Below, piece by piece: positions 22,012 through 32,955 of a stretch of 64,000 nucleotides of DNA. A program made the translations under genes and the position numbers. Under the pieces are notes generated by a model. That model did no database searches. It had not been told where the DNA came from and saw nothing but the letters and a program-made list of their open reading frames with translations. Each line of letters starts with the position of its first letter. Position 1 is the first letter of the stretch. The stretch is from Shinisaurus crocodilurus. Lineage: Eukaryota > Chordata > Lepidosauria > Squamata > Shinisauridae. Where the stretch lies: contig CM037878.1 in NCBI GenBank assembly GCA_021292165.1, positions 193,005,118 to 193,069,117 of the forward strand. The letters run 5' to 3'.

Positions 22012-22346
22012 CTGAATGTGTTTCAGCCCAATTCTATTCTATTCTATTTTGGAGAAGCTCTCAGGGGCCACATCCCAGTGGTGGCCAGGGCAAAAGGATG
22101 GGGGCAAAATACCAACAATTCCACCATATTTTATTTTAAAGCTCTTCCTGACAGCAACTAAGCCTTAGGAGAGGCATTTCAACCTTTTAGAATGAGGAAT
22201 AAATTGCACAAAAGCTGGGAAACCACTGAATCATTGGTGGTCGGGGGGAAAGTGAGTGGGCCAGGGGAGGGTGTGTGGCCATTTGGGGACCCCCTGGGAA
22301 CCAGATTGGCAGCCTAGGAGGAGGACCGAGTTTGGCCCCTGAGCCT
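22012..22346. mobile_element. hAT-like MITE (family F)
   Basis: It begins CAGAGGTACTGAATG and shares interior blocks CTTAGGAGAGGCATTTCAAC and CACATCCCAGTGG with the element at 60122-60472 (CATTCCAGTGG there). The right end is degraded (GGCCCCTGAGCCTG), and no TSD is readable. Confidence 0.6.
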
Positions 22347-22350
22347 GAGA

Positions 22351-25300
22351 TTTTGTGTCCCTACAATAAGTGATTCACAGCATTGAGAGAAGTGAAGATA
22401 GCAACTGAAGGCCCGGAGAATGGGCAGCCAGGAATGAAACTGGCTGGTTCCTGATTGGGCCTGTGCCTAAACAAGGCCAGCATGGACTACAGGGGGGAAG
22501 TTTCCCCTTTGGTCTGTCCAGCCTAGTCCCCTCCCCAGGCACTTATTGGCCATGGGGTGGGGACACACACGGATGGAGCATGTTGGCACAGGCATGGTAG
22601 GGGGCTGGTGGCATGCAACATCCTCTTCCCTGCCTGGTCACCCCTCCTGAATGCAAAAAGGGGGCTCCCCCTCAATGGGGCCCCTGGATCTGAAGAAGCT
22701 GCAAAAACCAAAGAACATGCTGTGAACTTACTATTTCCATTGTGTTTTTAAGCCTGTGTATTGAAGTGAATAATAGCTAATAACACATCTAAGAAGCTTG
22801 AACGGAGCCTTGAAAAGAATGGAAACTTCTGTCCCTCTCAACAGGGGACTGTACATTCAGATTCTAATTTCCTAAATCACAGAGGGGTCCCCAAAATAGT
22901 TCAAAACGATTAAGTGGGTGATGTGTTTTATTTTAAAGAATATGTTCCTTCATTGACGATAATTGTGACTGGGGTGATGGGGAAATTCACTCCATACCTT
23001 GGCATGGGTTAAATCCATCATCATGCTAGCAGAAGTTCACTAGCATGACTGGAGTTTTTCTCCTTCTCTCCTCCCCCCTTCAGCCCTCCATGCTGTCTGA
23101 AAATCTGCTCAGTGGGGTTTCCCTGCCCTCCAGAGCAGATGGGCATTCATGGGGGCTGCAGGGTAGGGGGGGGGAGAATCACCCTCTTTGATTCTGCTGA
23201 TGGAACCGCTTCCATAAACAGAACAACACCATTGAATCCAGCCCCATATACTTACTTGTGAAGACACAAGTCACAATCCTAAGTGGTTTCATTCCATGAG
23301 CCCATCAAATAAAGAGCAACTTCATCCATGGTATAATTAGAAAGGAATAGTATATCTATATAATATAGATGTGTAACGATTATTCTGTACACGACGAGTG
23401 GCTTTTATAGATCCTTGTTTGTATAGTTGTTGAATATATCTACATCTATATCTATAGCAATAGCAATATAAATATCTACTGTATGCATGTTTGTACCTGC
23501 TCCTGCCCTGGCCCTATTACTAAGTGAATAACAAGACCAGTTTCCCTTTTCCAATACGTATGTGTTCCTTGTGCAAAAAATAAAAATAAACCTTGATGGC
23601 AAACTGGCTAGATATTTGAAAAGGTGACGTATGGAACAGCCACACACACACACACACACACACAAGACACACCACAGCAGCAGCATTTCTTTGGAAAGAT
23701 TAATATGGTCTACATATCATGTTTGATCTTCAACTAAAGGTTAGATTGTATCATGCAATTACATAGCAGGATTACTGTAGGGGTTGGGGAGCTATAAAGC
23801 CAGGAGGAACAAGAAACTGCAGGCATTGCTTGTGAAAAACTATTCATGAAAGAACATCATAAATGTCAAACTAATTAATTAATCATTCAAATTAATTTAA
23901 ATACTGCAATGGATTACCCTAATTTTGTTCTATTTAATGTTTAATAAAGACTGGATTTTTTTTTCAGTCTCTATAGCTAGCAACAACAAACTTTGCACTG
24001 ATATTTCCAAGCTCACATAAGGCATTTGGTACGTGTGGTGAATGACTGCTGTTCCACACACACAATAAGCACTGTGCTTCCTGCAAACACACTGCTGCTT
24101 GGATTGTAGGCTGCATAAGGATCCCTGAGAAGCTCCTGGAACCAGCTCAGTTGAGAATATTGTGCCTGGTCTGGCTAATATGGGGTTGTGAAATCAATAT
24201 GCCAAGTGATGGACTCTTGAGGAAGGAAAGGATTAGAAGAGAAAGCAAGAGGAAGCCCAGAGGGAGATGTTCCAAGCATATGAATAGATACCACTGAGCC
24301 AGCAAGCTTCACTGGAAGATCATTTGACATTTTGCAGGGCTGTAATGTTCGGAAAGCCTGCAGCGGTTTGGCAGCCCTGCTGTGTCAAGGGGCATCACTG
24401 TAGGAAAGCAAAGCAAAGAAGCCGGAGGGAGCGAAGAGTTCAAGTATGGACATAAAAATGAACATGTATGGAACATCAACCTTAATGTTTCACAAAGATG
24501 TAAAGCAGGGGCGAAAGGGAGGGGAAAAATGAAGAAGCGGAAAGCAGTGGGTGATGGGGGGATTTTTTATTTTTTTTTTAAAGACAATCCTAAAGATTTT
24601 CACAAGGGGAAATCAGATAACCTGCTCTAGAGGAGGAAAAAAACAAAACAAGCATGCTCCTTGCTATACATTTTTTTAAATACACAATAACAATAAAACG
24701 TTCAGTGCCAGTGGAAAGCTGCTGGCTGTTGGCATTTTAAGCCTGGTGATTCCCCCCCCCCCATTGAAAACTGAATGCAGGAGGAGGCTGCTGGAAGTGG
24801 GAGCATTGTGCTTCCTATGCAGAAAAGACCCTGCGCAGCTTACTGAGATGCCTTATAATTTCTCTTGCAAAATGACACTTGTGTATATCAAGTCATGCTT
24901 TCTTTTTCACAGAATTTATAAATTTGTTGGAAATACAACAACAAAACAACAGCAACAGCAAAAAATAATAATAATCTTCCAAAATTACCCTTATCTATAC
25001 GAAGTGCTGATTTCTTTTTCAGAGGATAAAGATATTTTATTCTATTTTATTTTATTTTAAAAACACCTCAGCCTTCAACAATAAACAAGCCAAACAAGCA
25101 ATTGACTCATTTAATCATAATTTGTTTTCCTTTCCTTTCCTTTTCCTACTTATTCCCCCACCCCCACCCCTTTGCCACATCTGCCTTGGGAAAAACAGAT
25201 CCTTATTTATAGTGCTGAGAAGATATTGAGGATGTCAAATAGAGTGAGCTCTTGAGTCCATGGCCTAAAGAGCTGGCAGGGCATTTTCCATTCTGTCTCC

Positions 25301-26085
25301 TCTTTCTCTTTCTATAGCTCTCTGTTGCTTTATCAACAAAGTACATCTTTTGTTCTAGAAGATGATAAAAAAACACAACCTCGGAGCTCAGACATTAATT
25401 AACCATCTCCAGCACATGGCATGAGAAATGATGAATGATCTGGTCCTATGGCAAGTGGTGTCCTGCTATGCATTTCCACAGAAGCTATGTTGGCTTACTG
25501 CAATGCAGGTACCCGAATGATGTTTTCTCCCTTTTCAGTGTACATTCTGCAAGACCGATCTGCCTCCAGGAGAAGAAGGTGCCTCAGGGTTATGCAGCGC
25601 ATCATTGTGTAGGAGAAAAGTGTCATTTGGAACATTAACTGAATTAAGTTTGTGTAGCTGGATGCTTTGAAGGCTAAGTTAAAAAATGCCATACTCCAAT
25701 CCTCTCTTTAAGTAAGTAACACACCCCACCGACTATGAAGTTTGTTAAGTTGGCATATGCTGACATTTAGCCAGGCATTTTCTCCTAATATCTTTATTAT
25801 GAGGTAGAACTGAGTCACACTCACTCTGGGTGAACTACGTTGCATGACTGTTTCCCTCTTTTGTTTTATTTACTATGTTTTCTGTATTTTATGCCATACA
25901 ATAAAGGGGGAAAGATGTGCCATCAGATCTGTATTTGAAGTCAATTTGGGCACATACGCAATTTTTCCCCATCCACCAGCTGTGCACACGTGCATGAATG
26001 TGCACTGAACATCCTTGTGTTTGTCTGTATCTGCGCGCTTTCCTCCATTCAGAATTGCAGCCTCACAAAGTTGCTTTTCATTTTT
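22351..26085. other. Long stretch without gene or mobile element; (AC)n at 23640-23663
   Basis: This is the longest apparently repeat-poor stretch in the window. It contains an AC microsatellite, poly(C) runs near 24752 and TAATTA-rich patches near 23870 and 25395. Small frames (24382-24630, 24746-25060) lack protein character. The part at about 25100-25450 could be a conserved non-coding element; this cannot be decided without alignment. Confidence 0.4.
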
Positions 26086-26091
26086 CAGGTC

Positions 26092-26623
26092 AAAGGAAGT
26101 AACAGTTTTGCTCTATTTTGCATTAGTCAAGCGACACACTGGGAGCATTGTCTCCAGTTATGGGCACCACAATCTAAAAAAGAACATTGACTAACCAGAG
26201 CATGTCCACAGAAGAGTGACCAAGCTGGCGAGGGGTCTGGAAACCAAGTCCTATGAGGAATGTTTGAAAGAGCTGGGTATGTTTTGCCTGGAGAAGAGAA
26301 GATTGCTGGGAGACATGATAGCAGTCTCCAAATATCTGAAGGGTTGCTGTGCAGAAGATGGAGCAGACTTGTTCTTTGCTGCTACAGAGAGCAGGACTAG
26401 AATCAATGGGTGGAAATTCAGGGAACCAGTGTCCGACTAAATATTAGGAGAAACATCCAAGCACTGAGGGATGTTTGGCAATAGAATAGACTTCCGCCTC
26501 AGGAGGTGGTGGGTTCTCCTGTGTGGGAGGTAGTTAAGCAAAGGCTGGACAGCCATCTGTCAGGGATACTGTAGTTGTATCCTGCACTGCAGAGCCTGCA
26601 TTTGGCAGGGGGTTGGGCTAGAT
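26092..26623 (+). mobile_element. CR1 LINE 3' end, left part
   Basis: It reads CCAGTTATGGGCACCACAAT, GAGGGGTCTGGAAACCAAGT, GAGCTGGGTATGTTTTGCC and GGCTGGACAGCCATCTGTCA, matching the order of a CR1 3' region. It stops at GGGGGTTGGGCTAGAT and resumes at 27778 after a hAT element. Confidence 0.9.
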
Positions 26624-27777
26624 CAGAGGTCCCCAATGCGACACCCACAGGGGCCTCCAATGGTGCCCATGAAGCTCTCTCCTCCCTGCCTGCCGCCTTA
26701 AAAATAATTGTTTTAAGAAAAGCCTTGGAAAATGTTAGGGCAGTCTCCTTTCTCTTCCTCTACGCCTTTGCCTTGCTATTTCCTCCTCCCTCCCAGTCTC
26801 TAGCCTCAGCTTTTTCTCTCCTCCTGCCCACCTCTTTAGCTCATCTTTGACTAGCCAGGCTTCCATGGTAGCCCTTATGTGACTAGCCACATCCTCAATG
26901 GGGGCCATTTTGTGGTGGCACCTGTGAAGAAGTTTAGCCCTAGAGCGGGGCTCATTCTCCCTTTTTGGGCCTCTAGATTTGAGTTGGTTGTAAAAGTGCA
27001 GTCTGTGTGCCTTCTTATCAGGCGGTGCTGGGCGGCTCCAAACTCAAGGCTGTTCAGTTGGCAAGCTATCTTGCTGGTAATAACTTTCAGCTGAGGGGAA
27101 TGTCAGGAGATGCCCTCGGCTTAAGATGGCTGAGAGATGACGGAGCACTTTGGGACTGGACAATTAGAATCTGCCCAGTTGTCAGGGAGCGGGGTTAAAA
27201 GACTGCCTAAGGGAAGGTTTTGTCATCTCCTGTCCCGGTGAAAAGAGAGAGGTCTGTGGCGATGGGTCCATGAAGGCTGGACTAGAATAAGACCCCTTTG
27301 GCTTGGGTGAATAGCTGTTTGGGTAAGACTAGACTTTCTTGTTTTTCTTTTCTTAGATGTACCAAAGGAGTCTGTATTTGTAAATTGTTTTCCCTTTGTA
27401 TCTTCTTTTCCCCCCTTCCTTTTTATTCCCTTTTATTCCTTTTAAATAAACTTACCGGTATCTTAATGTGTGTTGTCTTCCTTCTAAGTCATTCAGTGTT
27501 AACTCTGGTGACTTAGACCAGTGACCAGCTACCTAGGATTGTGTTACGTTGGAGGAGGCTGGAATAGAGGGTTGTGGCTTGCACCCTTGTTCTTGCCTCC
27601 CCCAAAGGATCCGTGAGGCCCCCTTCCCTGAGCTGTAGTGGATGATTAAGGGGTGGTGGCAGGTTATGGTAAGGGTTTGAGTAGCCTGCCCCACGGAAGT
27701 GTGGTAGTCCACTTCTTCACAGCAGTTTCTCAAATTTCCAAATGTTTCCACAGATCCAAAATGGTTAGGGATCCCTG
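26624..27777. mobile_element. Non-autonomous hAT element, 1.15 kb, inserted in CR1
   Basis: The ends CAGAGGTCCCCAA and TTAGGGATCCCTG are imperfect inverted repeats. The flanks GGCTAGAT (26616-26623) and GACTAGAT (27778-27785) match at 7 of 8 bases, and removing the element restores a continuous CR1 3' end. Frames inside are short (up to 91 codons) and none resembles a hAT transposase. Confidence 0.85.
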
Positions 27778-27830
27778 GACTAGATGATCTCTGAGGTTCC
27801 TTCCAACTCTGTGAAAATGAAATTTAAAAT
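27778..27830 (+). mobile_element. CR1 LINE 3' end, right part
   Basis: CTAGATGATCTCTGAGGTTC then CTTCCAACTCTGTGAAA completes the CR1 terminus begun at 26092. The tail is degenerate (AAATGAAA units). Confidence 0.88.
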
Positions 27831-27904
27831 GAAATGAAAGATGAAATTTTGATTCTAAGAAATGAGAAATATTGGAGATTTGGTACATGCATTTGCATAT
27901 TTTT

Positions 27905-28141
27905 ATTATTTTATTTTATTTATGTTATTTGTACCCTGCCTTTCTACCAAGAAAAATGGCACTTCCAGTATCAGAGGCAGTATGCCTATGTACTCCAGTT
28001 GCTGGGGAACATGGGTGGGAAGGTGTTGGTGCACTCATGTCCTACTTGTGGGATCCTGTGGGCAGCTGACTGGCCACTGTGTGAACAGAATGCTGGACTA
28101 GATGGACCCTTGCTCTGATCCAGCAGGGGTCTTCTTATGTT
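27905..28141 (+). mobile_element. CR1-type 3' end
   Basis: An AT-rich lead and TACCCTGCCTTTCTACCAAG precede AGTATCAGAGGCAGTATGCC and GAATGCTGGACTAGATGG, ending CTTCTTATGTTCTTA. It is a second CR1 subfamily, also present at 52745-53072. Confidence 0.8.
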
Positions 28142-28944
28142 CTTATATCATATGTAGTTTGCCCTTGAGGCTGCTTTGGGACCAGCTTCTGAGGTGTAAG
28201 TATATGTTACAGAACAAAATGTGAATTGCAGTAAAGAAAATACTGAAAAACTTCAAGCTGTTTTGGGATTGAGTCTCGGGCCCATCTAAGACTGAAAGCA
28301 GCCTAATTTGGGTTGCTTTAGATATCCCTTGAAGGTGCTGCATACGTAACTGTAATATTGACCAGGACATTTCTTTTAATCATCTACAATGTTGGTTCAC
28401 CTCCTCTTTTCAGAGAGTTGTATAACATAAAGGAATATTTGAGGTAGGGTGGGTAAGTGAATCATTCTCAGAAAATCAATTTTCGAAGTGCAAAAGTTTT
28501 GAAAATGCCAACAACTTTATTTTCCCTCTCCCCCCCTCCCAGTCAGCTATTATTACAGCATGACATGTGAGACGTCACACCCAGTTCTATCAGTCATATC
28601 AAGGGATTGGTATGTCATGTAACTGAATGAAAAAGTGAGACAGAACAAATTACAGGAAAGAAAATGATGAAGAACTCTGATCTGCCTTAGACAATCACCT
28701 CAGGCAGTAGCAAAAATAGGTTTTGAAATAAGCCACTGGCAACAAATCCTGCAGAGTACATTGTTTGCAGAAAGGATTTTACAGATAATAAATCCATACT
28801 GAACAGCAAGCACTCTCTGTGGGTGTTTTATGTATTTACCAAGTGAGCCAACATGCTCACTGACAAAAAGGGAAAGAACTATGACCATGAAAAGTGACCA
28901 TCTTTTAAAAAAGCAGCAACAACTAGAAGCCCGAGTAGTCTAAT
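28142..28944. other. No gene seen
   Basis: Unique-looking, AT-rich; nothing recognised. Confidence 0.4.
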
Positions 28945-28952
28945 TGATAGAG

Positions 28953-29530
28953 CAGCCTACCCCAACCTCATGCCCTCCAGATGTAGGGCTCTATAAGAAA
29001 TTCATTTCAGTTTAGTTTTTTAAATCAGAATTTACCCAGTTCACTTCACATCTTCCAGACCAAACATGGAGTTAAATGCAATCTGTGGTTCAGGTCCATG
29101 CATTTCTGAGCTTACAATGTGATTCACAAATACTGCCCCACCAAAAAAAATTAGTTCAGCAGCAGGCATACATTTGAAAAATGGAAAATTGTGCATGAAA
29201 AAATGTGTACTTTTGAGAAATGTGCACAAATATGTTTTGTTCAATGGGAGAAGAATATGTACATTTCAATGATGTGCACAATTGATGTGTACATTTTGAA
29301 AAATAAGCAGGGAAATACACATGGATTTTCATGCAAAAAGAAAAGGAAACTTGCAGTCAGAATGAGCTTCAAGATGGAATTTGGAGAACTTTAGTGAACT
29401 CAAGTATTGCTGATTCCATATGTTTTAAACTTCAACACCCATCAGCCCCAGTAAGCATGGTCAATAGTCAGGAATGCTAGGAGTTGTCGTCCAAATCATT
29501 TGGAGGATGCAAGGTTGGGGAACACTTCTG
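28953..29530. mobile_element. hAT hairpin MITE (family B) split by another element
   Basis: The left arm CAGCCTACCCCAACCTCATG reaches 28984. The right arm resumes with TTTTAAACTTCAACACCCAT at about 29424 and ends GCAAGGTTGGGGAACACTTC. Together they form a normal family B MITE of about 140 bp. Confidence 0.7.
28985..29415. mobile_element. hAT family D element nested in the family B MITE
   Basis: The start AGGGCTCTATAAGAAATTC aligns with TAGGGATGTATGAGA of 11958-12363, and the interiors share ATGTGTACTTTTGAG-like and TTTTCATG blocks. CCAGATGT before it (28977-28984) and CCATATGT after it (29416-29423) match at 7 of 8 bases. The right terminus is damaged. Confidence 0.6.
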
Positions 29531-29780
29531 TAGCCTCCTGCTCCTATGTGGCTGAGGGACAGGAGAAGCTGTGGGGAACTCATGCTTGGAGTTTGAGGTT
29601 GAGGGTAGGGCTATGTCCTCAGGCTGGAGAAGTATAGAAGGAATGCTGAGGGTTCTACCTGAAAGAGGTCCTCCTCAGATCATGGTGAACTTCCATAGAT
29701 CTGGATTTCTTTTTCACAACTTTCACCTTCAATCCAGATGTTCTAGTGAACAACAGTGTTGCATTCATGAGACTCTATGC

Positions 29781-29996
29781 CAGGGATGGGCAAATGTGGT
29801 TGGGGGCTTCATTGGACCTCCAAGAACCCTCCTGTGGCTGCACCACAGCCGGCACAACTTGAAGTGGCTGCATGGCTCCATTTTGAATAGAATATCAGGG
29901 AATCCAGCAGCATGGCAGTGTTGAGGGCCATGTTGCCTAGGCAAGGGTTCTGGTGCAGGTTGCATGCACCCACTGGCCCTGTGTTGCCCATCCCTG
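29781..29996. mobile_element. hAT MITE (family G), 216 bp
   Basis: The ends CAGGGATGGGCAAATG and GTGTTGCCCATCCCTG are inverted repeats, flanked by the perfect 8-bp TSD CTCTATGC (29773-29780 and 29997-30004). It is related to 34541-35075 by its termini. Confidence 0.9.
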
Positions 29997-30021
29997 CTCT
30001 ATGCAATTAGAAGCCCCCTTT

Positions 30022-30060
30022 CTATTTATTTATTTATTTATTTATTCATTCATTCATTCA
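30022..30060. repeat. (TTTA)n(TTCA)n microsatellite
   Basis: A run of TTTA tetramers passes into TTCA tetramers. Confidence 0.9.
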
Positions 30061-30540
30061 ACAGAAAATGATCAAGCATTTCATACTCTCAGCAGGACAC
30101 AAACCAACCAAATTGTGCTTAAATGTCAAATATAAGCAAAAACAGATTCCATACCTTCCTCATATAGAGAGAATGCATGATGAAATACATGCATCATAGT
30201 TTGCTAAAGCAAACATACTAAACCCACTCTGACTATTCTTTCCAATTAATTAAGATTAATCATGTAGCTTTCAATTATGCCCTTAAGGACCAAAATTATT
30301 TCCTACTAGAAATTTTACTTGGTCTGATACCTAAAATGCAGTTTATTCTGGTCCAGTTCAGCTGAACACCAAAATCTGGTTTGAAATCATACATGGGCTT
30401 ACATTCCCACACAAAGTAAGCTAAATCCAACTGACTATATTTCGTTTTCTTTTACAATTCATAAATCATCTCTCCAGCAATTGGTGCCCTGTTCCATGGA
30501 AAGTCAGAGAATGGTCATTGTGCACCAATGGTCTTATATA
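30061..30540. other. No gene seen
   Basis: Unassigned AT-rich DNA. Confidence 0.4.
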
Positions 30541-30544
30541 CAGG

Positions 30545-31335
30545 ACTAGCTGTTGCCTGCAGCTTCGCTTGCATGGATTTTAGGATTTGGTACAATTGTT
30601 TTTAAAAGAAACATGAGTTTTTTGTCCAAACTGTACGAAATATAATTTACAGGTTGATGTCTTAACGTAATAAACAATGTTGATTACAGACATTAGTCGG
30701 GGTGTATTGGCAACAAAACAAAGATAGTTGTTCCATTCATATGCGACCATGAAATATCTGATCTTAAAGAAAAATCAGGTTAATCCTGAGAGTCTACAGG
30801 TGATAAAGAGTGACCGTGCCAAGTTTGGGGTAGATCCGTCAAAACGTGATGGAGCCTATGCGATGAGGCCCCCCACACAGCAGTCATCAGTCAGTCAGTC
30901 ATTTAAAAAGTTTCCCTCCCTTGTTTTCACCCCCTTAGAGAACATTCTAAATGGCCTAGGGGAGATTTGCATACCCACTCCTATTGGCCCCTGCAGGAAT
31001 TCATATGAACATTCTAAGTGTCGTATGGGCTATTTGCATAACTGCTCCTATTGGCTCCTGCAGCAATGAGGTGAGGCCGATTTGCATAACTGCTCCCCTG
31101 TTGTTTTACCCAACAACAGGGGAGCAGGGGAGATATGAGAGTGGGGCGATTTCCCCCCCTTTTTCACCCCCTTAGGGACAGAATTTCCAAAAATCCTTCG
31201 TGAGTGGGTGTCTATGGCATAAAAACAATGTTCCTTCAAAATTTCACATTCCTAGATTAAAACGGTTTGAGCTGGGCGTTGATGAGTCAGTCAGTCAGTC
31301 AGTCAGTCAGTACTTCTTTTATATATATAGATTGC
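30545..31335 (+). repeat. Unclassified interspersed repeat with TCAG tandem and ATATATAGAT end
   Basis: It starts near GACTAGCTGTTGCCTGCAGC and ends (GTCA)n-GTACTTCTTTTATATATATAG. A (GTCA)n tract also occurs internally at about 30887-30900. A GATTTGCATA motif is repeated at about 30965, 31029 (TATTTGCATA) and 31079, each followed by an ACTGCTCC-like stretch (ACTCCTATTGG, ACTGCTCCTATTGG, ACTGCTCCCC). I recall similar starts and tails in dispersed repeats of animals but cannot name the family with confidence; a non-LTR retroelement 3' region or a Helitron-related element are candidates. Confidence 0.55.
31090..31127. other. Perfect 16-bp stem, 6-nt loop hairpin
   Basis: CTGCTCCCCTGTTGTT at 31090-31105 is the exact reverse complement of 31112-31127. 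It lies inside the TCAG-tailed repeat. Confidence 0.9.
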
Positions 31336-31391
31336 TGAAAAGTGGAAGAGGTGTCTGCCTAATCACAATGCAAAATTAACACAAATTGCTA

Positions 31392-31639
31392 ATATTTTTT
31401 ATTTATAAGATAATTTATACCGGTTTCTTCCACACTAAAAAGGGCTCTCAGAACAGCTTTCAAATCATATAATTAAAAACAAAAAATACATTAAAACTAT
31501 AAAGCAATCCAGCAATCGGAACATCAAAGCAAATTTGGCACCAGCAACACAAGAGCAAACAAGCAGCAAAATTTTAAAAAATCAGAACCGAACCGATATA
31601 TGAAAGAAGTCAAACTAGATCAACTTAACCCATTGCCTT

Positions 31640-31684
<45 letters not shown>
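31392..31684 (-). mobile_element. LINE 3' tail remnants and (AAT)n
   Basis: TTATACCGGTTTCTTCCACA followed by AAAAACAAAAAATACATT looks like a minus-oriented LINE 3' end. The (AAT)n at 31645-31684 is the tail of the next LINE to the right. Confidence 0.5.
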
Positions 31685-31685
<1 letters not shown>

Positions 31686-32090
31686 TTTTATTTCTTACCT
31701 GCCTCTCCACTCAGATCGAGGCGGGGAACAACCATAAATATAAAATACATAGCTAGTTAAAACATAGTAAATATTATTAAAATATTCTTTAAAACCTTTA
31801 AAAGTATACTAAAAACTCTTAAAATTCCACTGGGTAGGCCTGTCAGAAGAGGTCAGTCTTTATGGCCTTTTTAAAAGCCAAGAGACTTTCTGGTTGACGA
31901 GTCTCCTCCACAATCTGGGAGCAGCAGAAGAGAAAGTCCTCTGGGTGGTACCCGCCAGCCTAGTCTTGGCTGACTGGAGTAAATTCCTCCCAGAGGACCT
32001 AAGTGTGCGGGACGGATTGTACGGGAGAAGGCGATCCTGCAGGTAACCCGGACCCAAACCATGTAGGGCTTTAAAGATAATAATCCAATA

Positions 32091-32470
32091 GCAGTGTGCA
32101 ATCGAGCCTCACCGGGCAAAATGAGGCCAAAATCGGCCCTGCTCACGCCCAGCGAGGCCTTACCTTTGTCTTCAGGGCGGCTCGCCTCTCCGTGAGGCGG
32201 CTCGCCTCTCCGGGACCGGAAATGACACGACGGGACCCTGCACAGGCGCGCTGGACCCCTGTGGCACGTTCTGCACCTGCGCAGGGTCCTGTCGCGTCAT
32301 TTCCGGTCCTGGAAGTGACGCGATGGGACCGGAGAAAGTGGGTCGAGCGGCACGGAGAACTTCTCTGCGCCGCTCAGAAGATCGAGTCGGGGGGAGCCCC
32401 CACGGAGAATCGAGTCGGGGGCGCGGAGGGCCCCTGACCAGGTTTGGATGCATGTCTATTTAACCAACAC
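32091..32470. mobile_element. GC-rich palindromic insert within L2
   Basis: The L2 C-terminal sequence is interrupted by a GC-rich block. GGACCGGAAATGACACGACG near 32215 pairs with the complement of TGTCGCGTCATTTCCGGTCC near 32290-32310, forming a large imperfect stem. ATCGAGTCGGGGG-type motifs repeat on the right. I could not find convincing terminal repeats or a TSD, so the class is open; a GC-rich foldback DNA transposon is most likely. Confidence 0.6.
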
Positions 32471-32917
32471 TTCGCCCGGAAACTGATTGGCAGTCAGTGT
32501 AATGCTTTTAAAGCTGGTGTAATATGGGCACCTCTAGATGTACCGGTGACCAACCTGGCTGCCATATTTTGCACCAATTGAAGTTTCCGAACTAGGTACA
32601 AAGGTAGCCCTATGTACAGTGCATTGCAGAAGTCAAGCCTCGAAGTTACCAGCGTGTGCACTACCGTCTTTAGATCTTCCAACTCTAGGAAGGGGCGCAG
32701 CCGGGGTATCAGCCGGAGCTGATAGTAGGCACTCCTAGCCGTCGCATCTATCTGAGCTGTCATAACATAGCGTTTTGTTATGACAGATAATCTGGGCATT
32801 AGATTCCCTTCAAGAAGAGAGGCTAACCCCACACTCTTGCAAAAGGTTTGGGATCTTTGGCTGGAGTAAAGGTGTGCACAGCTGGGTGAAGTGCACGCTT
32901 TGCCCTTTAACCCTGAA

Positions 32918-32940
32918 CACACACACACACACACACACAC
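32918..32940. repeat. (AC)n microsatellite
   Basis: An AC run immediately left of GACGTCAG. Confidence 0.9.
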
Positions 32941-32955
32941 TGACGTCAGAAACAA

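Larger units (their letters stand above)
31685..32955 (-). pseudogene. L2-type LINE ORF2 C-terminal part, interrupted
   Basis: On the minus strand, from 32800 to 32490, it reads ATARSAYYQLRLIPRLRPFL, VTSRLDFCNALYIGLPLYLV, KLQLVQNMAARLVTG and HITPALKALH. After an insert of about 380 bp the C-terminal GPGYLQDRLLPYNPSRTLRS and SSAAPRLWRRLV follow (32060-31865), then a 3' UTR to 31685. Reverse-transcriptase catalytic motifs are absent. The fragment parallels the C-terminal piece at 3039-3494, on the other strand. Confidence 0.87.
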
